From contig NZ_BMRF01000004.1 of NCBI RefSeq assembly GCF_014648495.1, positions 434,001 through 498,000 on the forward strand: a DNA stretch of 64,000 bases, given 5' to 3'. The position numbers and the translations under genes are program-made. Under the pieces are notes generated by a model. That model made no database searches, was not told where the DNA came from, and saw only the letters and a list, made by a program, of their open reading frames with translations. This DNA is from Actinomadura cremea (GTDB lineage: Bacteria; Actinomycetota; Actinomycetes; Streptosporangiales; Streptosporangiaceae). Position 1 is the stretch's first letter; each line of letters opens with the position of its first letter. Shown in pieces: positions 60,284 through 64,000 of this stretch.

Positions 60284-61734
60284 CCGGTGGTGCGGCGTGC
60301 GCGGAAGTGGCGCGGGTCGGGGCGGCGGGTGGAGCGGCGGTAGGCGAACGTGAACCCCGGCCAGTTGTTGACGACCGTCCCGTCCGCACGCCGGTACCAG
60401 CTGTCGCAGCCCGCCTCCCACACGGTGGTGCGCATGCGGGCCCGCATCTCGCGGACGAACGCGTCCTCGACGTCCGGGCGCACGTCGATCCAGCCGAGAC
60501 CGTGGCGGCGCATCGCCCGCACGCAGCCGAGGACGTACCGGAACTGCGACTCCAGCATGTAGATGATCGAGTTGTGCCCGAGGTTGGTGTACGGCCCGTA
60601 GAGCAGGAACAGGTTCGGGAAGCCGCTGACGGTGATCCCGAGGTGGGCGCGGGCGCCGTCCCGCCACGCCTCGTTCAGCTCCCGGCCGTCCCGCCCGACG
60701 ATCTTCATGGGGGCGAGGAAGTCGGTCGTGCTGAACCCGGTCGCGTAGACGAGCACGTCGGCCGGGTGCTCGCCGCCGGACGTCGCGACGCCCGACGGCG
60801 TGATCCGCTCGATCGGGTCGGTCATCAGCTGGACGTTCGGCCTGGTCAGAGCCGGATAGTAGTCGTTGGACACGAGGATCCGCTTGCAGCCCATCCGGTA
60901 GCCGGGGACGAGCGCGTCCCGCAGGTCCCGGTCCGCGACGACCTCGTCAAGCTCCCGCCGGAACCGGTGCTCCATGAGCCCCATCAGCTTCGGGTACTTG
61001 AAGAAGCCCACCGCGCGCGATTCGAGCTGCGCGTAGATGCGGGCGCGGCTCAGCCCGTGCACGCCCGGCACGTTCCGCAGGACCGCCCGCTTCCAGGCCG
61101 GGTACGGCCGGTCGGGCTTCTCGATCACGTACGGGGGCGTCCGCTGGTAGAGCCGCAGCTCGGCGACGTCCCGCGCGATCTCGGGGACGATCTGGATCGC
61201 GCTGGCGCCCGTCCCGATCAGGGCGACGCGCCGCCCGCGCAGGTCGACGCCGTGGTCCCAGCGGGCGGAGTGAAAGCTCGGCCCGGTGAAGGACTCGCGG
61301 CCCGCGATCTCCGGGAGGGCGGGCCGGTTGAGCTGCCCGGACGCCGACACCAGGACGCGCGCCTCCAGTTCGCCGCCCGTGGTGGAGATCCGCCACAGGG
61401 CTGCGTCCTCGTCGAACCGCGCCTCGGTGACCTCGGTGCCGAAGCGGATCCGGTCCAGGACGCCGTACTTGCGGGCGCAGTGCCGCAGGTAGTCGAGGAT
61501 CTCCGGCTGCGGCGGGAACCGGCGCGTCCAGTCGGTCTTCGGCTCGAAGGAGAACGAGTAGAGGTGGGACGGGATGTCGCACGCGGCGCCGGGATAGGTG
61601 TTGTCGCGCCAGGTGCCGCCGAGGTCGCGGGCCCTTTCCAGGATCACCACGTCGCGGACTCCGGCCATGCCGAGCCGGATGGCCATCCCGATGCCGCCGA
61701 ACCCGCTTCCGATGATCACCACGCCGTGCGTCAT
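60277..61734 (-). CDS. Flavin-containing monooxygenase (Baeyer-Villiger type)
   Basis: 485 residues. The N-terminal FAD motif is VVIIGSGFGGIGMAIRLGMA, the NADPH motif VALIGTGASAIQIVPEIA. The BVMO fingerprint F-x-G-x-x-x-H-x-x-x-W occurs as FTGPSFHSARWDHG. GYRMGCKRILVSNDYYPALT and VLVYATGFSTTDFL are also typical. Such enzymes insert oxygen next to a ketone or oxidise soft nucleophiles. ATG 61734 (MTHGVV). An inverted repeat at 61784-61799 upstream could be its operator. Confidence 0.9.
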   Translation of the reverse strand: MTHGVVIIGSGFGGIGMAIRLGMAGVRDVVILERARDLGGTWRDNTYPGAACDIPSHLYSFSFEPKTDWTRRFPPQPEILDYLRHCARKYGVLDRIRFGTEVTEARFDEDAALWRISTTGGELEARVLVSASGQLNRPALPEIAGRESFTGPSFHSARWDHGVDLRGRRVALIGTGASAIQIVPEIARDVAELRLYQRTPPYVIEKPDRPYPAWKRAVLRNVPGVHGLSRARIYAQLESRAVGFFKYPKLMGLMEHRFRRELDEVVADRDLRDALVPGYRMGCKRILVSNDYYPALTRPNVQLMTDPIERITPSGVATSGGEHPADVLVYATGFSTTDFLAPMKIVGRDGRELNEAWRDGARAHLGITVSGFPNLFLLYGPYTNLGHNSIIYMLESQFRYVLGCVRAMRRHGLGWIDVRPDVEDAFVREMRARMRTTVWEAGCDSWYRRADGTVVNNWPGFTFAYRRSTRRPDPRHFRARRTTGR

Positions 61735-61783
61735 GGGCGCCGTCCCGAATCTCGTTCTGTCCAGCTCTGCTCCCCGAGCGTAG

Positions 61784-61799
61784 GTGACCATGAGGTCAC
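61784..61799. promoter_or_regulatory. Inverted repeat between the monooxygenase and the third DUF4132 gene
   Basis: GTGACC, 4 bases, GGTCAC forms a perfect 6-bp-arm inverted repeat of a kind used by TetR-type regulators. It is 50 bases before the monooxygenase start and 56 bases before the DUF4132 start. No regulator gene is adjacent. Confidence 0.4.
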
Positions 61800-61824
61800 T
61801 GACCAGAGCGCCGGAACGGCCGTT

Positions 61825-61847
61825 TTGTCGGGCGGCTCTGCGACGAT
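61825..61847 (+). promoter_or_regulatory. Weak RecA-NDp/PafBC-like promoter of the third DUF4132 gene
   Basis: TTGTCGGGC-N8-GACGAT, then 7 bases and the ATG. The first box keeps TTGTCGG; the -10 lacks the leading T of TAnnnT. Spacing is as in the two stronger copies, so the site may be functional but weak. Confidence 0.4.
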
Positions 61848-61854
61848 CCCCCGC

Positions 61855-63948
61855 ATGCCCGACGCACCCGTCATCTCCTTTCCGGACGCGCCCGCCCTCG
61901 CCCGCGCACCGTGGACCGCCCCGCTCCGCGCCCTGCACGACGCGGAGGCCGCGGCCGAACTCGTCCGCCACCTCGGGGACCTGTCCGGCCCGCGCCCGTC
62001 GCGGAAATGGCGGCGTACCTGCACCGCCCTCGCCGACGCCGCCGCGTGCGCCGCGCTGGCCGAGACCGTCCGGGTCCTCGCCGAGGACGCCCCGATGTGC
62101 AGCGAGCACCACGGCCCGTCCGTCCTCCTATGGCCTCACGACGACGGCGGCGACGGGAACGACGGCGAGTACGGCGAGTACGGCGAGGACGACCAGTACG
62201 GCGACGAGCCCGTCGACCACGAGCACTACCTCGTCCGCGCCGATCACGGCGACCTCGCGCGGGGCATCGTGTGGGCGGCGGCCCTCACCGGCGGCGGCGC
62301 GGTCGTCCCGCACCTGGCCGCCCTCGCCCTGCGCGCCGCGGGCGGCGGGCGGACGCCCTGCGGCGAGCCGCCCGAGGACCACGAACCCCGCAGGACGGTC
62401 TGGGCGGCCGGCGCCGAGGTCGTCCCGAACGCGGCGCCCGTGGCCGGTCCCGCTCCGCTCGTGGAGTGCCTGAAGGTCGCGGGCGCGGCGATCAACGCGC
62501 TCGGCGCCGTCGACGGTCCGGCCGGGCTCGGGGCGCTCACCGGGCTGCGGGGCCGGATCAGGCACCGCGGCCTGCGCAAGCAGGTCGACGCGGCGTTCCA
62601 GGCGGCGGGGGAGCGGCTCGGGCTGTCGCCGGAGCAGGTGGTCGAGCGCGGCATCCCCGCGCACGGGCTGGAACCGGACGGCACGGTCACGCGGACGCTC
62701 GGTGCGCACACGGCACGGCTCGCGGTCGAGGACGCCGCGACCGTCCGGATCACCTTCACCGGCCCGGACGGACGCGCGACGCGCACGGCGCCCGCGGCCG
62801 TCCGGGACGGCTTCGCCGCCGGACTCGCCGAGCTGAAGGCGCTCGCGAAGGAGGTGCGCGGCACCCTCGCGAACGAGCGCCGCCGCGTCGAGGGCCTCAT
62901 GTCCGCCGGGCGCACGTGGCCGTTCGGCGAGTGGCGCGCGCACTATCGCGACCATCCGGTCACCGGAGCGGTCGCGCGCGGCCTGATCTGGGAGTTCCAG
63001 GGGACGGACGGCGTGTGGCGCGCGCTCGCTCCCGGCACGTCCCCCGCGGCGCCCGAACGCCGGTCGCACGTCCGGCTGTGGCACCCGGTCCGCGCCACGG
63101 TCGACGAGGTGCGCGCCTGGCGGGAGCACGTCACCGGGACCTCCCGGCAGCCGTTCAAGCAGGCGTTCCGGGAGACCTACCTGCTCACCCCGGCGGAGGA
63201 GGAGACCGGCACGTACTCCGACCGGTACGCCGGGCACATCGTCCGGTACGACCGGCTGTACGCGCTGCTCCGGGAACGCGGCTGGCAGGCGAACCACCTC
63301 GGGCCCTACGAGGGCGGCCGCAACGGCGAGGCGCGCGGCGAGTTCGCCGGCGGCCGGTGGCGCGCGTGCCACTTCCACGACCTGGTGACGCGCGCGGGCC
63401 ACCTGGCCGAGCACGCCTCCACCGACCAGGTCCGGTTCGAGGTTCGCGACGGGCGGCACTGGCGGGAGGCGTCCCTGGCCGAGGTGCCCCCGGTCGTGTT
63501 CAGCGAGGCGATGCGGGACGTCGACCTGTTCGTCGCCGTCACCTCCATCGCCGCCGACCCCGAGTGGGCCGACCGCGGCGACGACCGGTCCCGCGCCTAC
63601 TGGCGCGAGCACGCGTTCGGGGAGCTGACGGCGAGCGCCGAGGTCCGCCGGGCCGCGCTGGAACGCGTCCTGCCCCGCACGAAGATCGCGGACCGCTGTA
63701 CGCTCGACGGCCGGTTCCTCGTCGTCCGCGGCGGGCTGCGCACCTACCGGATCCACCTGGGGTCGGCGAACGTCCTGATGGAGCCGGACGGTGCCTACCT
63801 GTGCATCGTCCAGGGGAGGCAGGGCGGCGGCCGGGTGCTCCTCCCCTTCGAGGACGAGCGGCTGTCGCTGATCCTCAGCAAGGCGTTCCTGCTCGCCGCC
63901 GACGACCGGATCACCGACCCGTCCATCCGCCGCCAGATCACCCGCTGA
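61855..63948 (+). CDS. DUF4132-domain protein with C-terminal DUF7737-like region
   Basis: 697 residues, shorter than the tandem copies and only distantly related. WPFGEWRAHYRDHPVTGAVA and RGLIWEFQGTDGVWRAL with VRLWHPVRATVDEVRAWREH, TYLLTPAEEETGTYSDRYAG are DUF4132. The end (YRIHLGSANVLMEPDGAYLC, IVQGRQGGGRVLLPFEDERL) is a separate conserved C-terminal domain, which I read as DUF7737-like. The N-terminal ~200 residues are helical with an acidic Gly/Tyr/Asp stretch. ATG 61855. The partial gene starting 15 bases downstream is probably in the same operon. The function is unknown. Confidence 0.8.
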   Translation: MPDAPVISFPDAPALARAPWTAPLRALHDAEAAAELVRHLGDLSGPRPSRKWRRTCTALADAAACAALAETVRVLAEDAPMCSEHHGPSVLLWPHDDGGDGNDGEYGEYGEDDQYGDEPVDHEHYLVRADHGDLARGIVWAAALTGGGAVVPHLAALALRAAGGGRTPCGEPPEDHEPRRTVWAAGAEVVPNAAPVAGPAPLVECLKVAGAAINALGAVDGPAGLGALTGLRGRIRHRGLRKQVDAAFQAAGERLGLSPEQVVERGIPAHGLEPDGTVTRTLGAHTARLAVEDAATVRITFTGPDGRATRTAPAAVRDGFAAGLAELKALAKEVRGTLANERRRVEGLMSAGRTWPFGEWRAHYRDHPVTGAVARGLIWEFQGTDGVWRALAPGTSPAAPERRSHVRLWHPVRATVDEVRAWREHVTGTSRQPFKQAFRETYLLTPAEEETGTYSDRYAGHIVRYDRLYALLRERGWQANHLGPYEGGRNGEARGEFAGGRWRACHFHDLVTRAGHLAEHASTDQVRFEVRDGRHWREASLAEVPPVVFSEAMRDVDLFVAVTSIAADPEWADRGDDRSRAYWREHAFGELTASAEVRRAALERVLPRTKIADRCTLDGRFLVVRGGLRTYRIHLGSANVLMEPDGAYLCIVQGRQGGGRVLLPFEDERLSLILSKAFLLAADDRITDPSIRRQITR

Positions 63949-63963
63949 CCGAAGGACCCCCGC

Positions 63964-64000
63964 ATGGACCTCGTCGCCCGCCTGCACCGCGTCCTGACCG
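63964..64000 (+). CDS. Start of a downstream gene (partial)
   Basis: ATG 63964 opens MDLVARLHRVLT and runs off the window. It starts 15 bases after the DUF4132 stop, with GAAGGA just upstream, so it is probably co-transcribed. Too short to identify. Confidence 0.5.
   Translation, partial: MDLVARLHRVLT

Noticed and set aside
1-64000. CRISPR arrays, tRNA or rRNA genes, insertion sequences with intact ends
   Set aside because: No regularly spaced repeats, cloverleaf sequences, rRNA segments or intact transposase genes were seen; only TnsA-like relics were found.

Overview
The window is chromosomal DNA from a very GC-rich actinomycete. Codon third positions are almost all G or C, and several markers are typical of Actinobacteria: an HspR-type HAIR operator before lon, an ECF41-like sigma factor, an AztABCD zinc system, a DUF574-type methyltransferase, an Rv2466c-like mycothiol-dependent reductase, many leaderless promoters and RecA-NDp/PafBC-type DNA-damage promoters. 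A member of the Streptosporangiales (for example an Actinomadura relative) is plausible, but that placement is inference.

Layout. 1-6.2 kb: the end of a PP2C phosphatase, an ECF41-like sigma factor with its FAD oxidoreductase, two intact GNAT acetyltransferases, then a decayed stretch with a phosphotransferase relic, a multiply broken GNAT and two TnsA-like endonuclease relics around a small SnoaL-like gene. 6.2-13.2 kb: lon under a HAIR element, an Orn/Lys/Arg decarboxylase behind an AT-rich leader, a VanZ-like protein and an SDR fused to a deazaflavin-type domain. 13.4-24.6 kb: a six-gene, same-strand, tightly packed operon encoding two candidate winged-helix proteins, one unknown protein, an SMC-like ATPase and two paralogous large repeat (HEAT-like) proteins. 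24.6-29.4 kb: a collapsed ABC-permease/two-component relic, an aldehyde dehydrogenase divergent from an Rv2466c-like reductase across a 24-bp perfect palindrome, and split RibD-like halves. 29.5-40.1 kb: sbcD-sbcC and two tandem DUF4132 paralogs. 40.1-51.5 kb: methyltransferase, MarR/SMP-30 pair, small membrane protein, LacI-controlled sugar ABC operon, a second SnoaL-type ECF sigma factor, STAS protein, DEAD-box helicase and cold-shock protein. 51.8-57.1 kb: a small Tudor-like protein and an AztABCD zinc-uptake cluster with two different AztD paralogs around a Fur/Zur-type box. 57.1-64 kb: GroES-like protein, epimerase, membrane transporter-like protein, SDR, FAD monooxygenase, a third DUF4132 gene and the start of the next gene.

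The most interesting theme is genome maintenance. The SMC-like operon, sbcDC and both tandem DUF4132 genes each begin 8-10 bases after the -10 element of a promoter matching, fully or nearly, the RecA-NDp motif (tTGTCRGtg-N8-TAnnnT) that PafBC uses in the LexA-independent DNA-damage response. A weaker copy precedes the third DUF4132 gene. This suggests a condensin/Wadjet-like SMC complex lacking a JetD-type nuclease, paired with large repeat proteins and co-regulated with SbcCD and DUF4132 proteins. Functions of the unnamed proteins are inferred from sequence reading only; no database search was possible.
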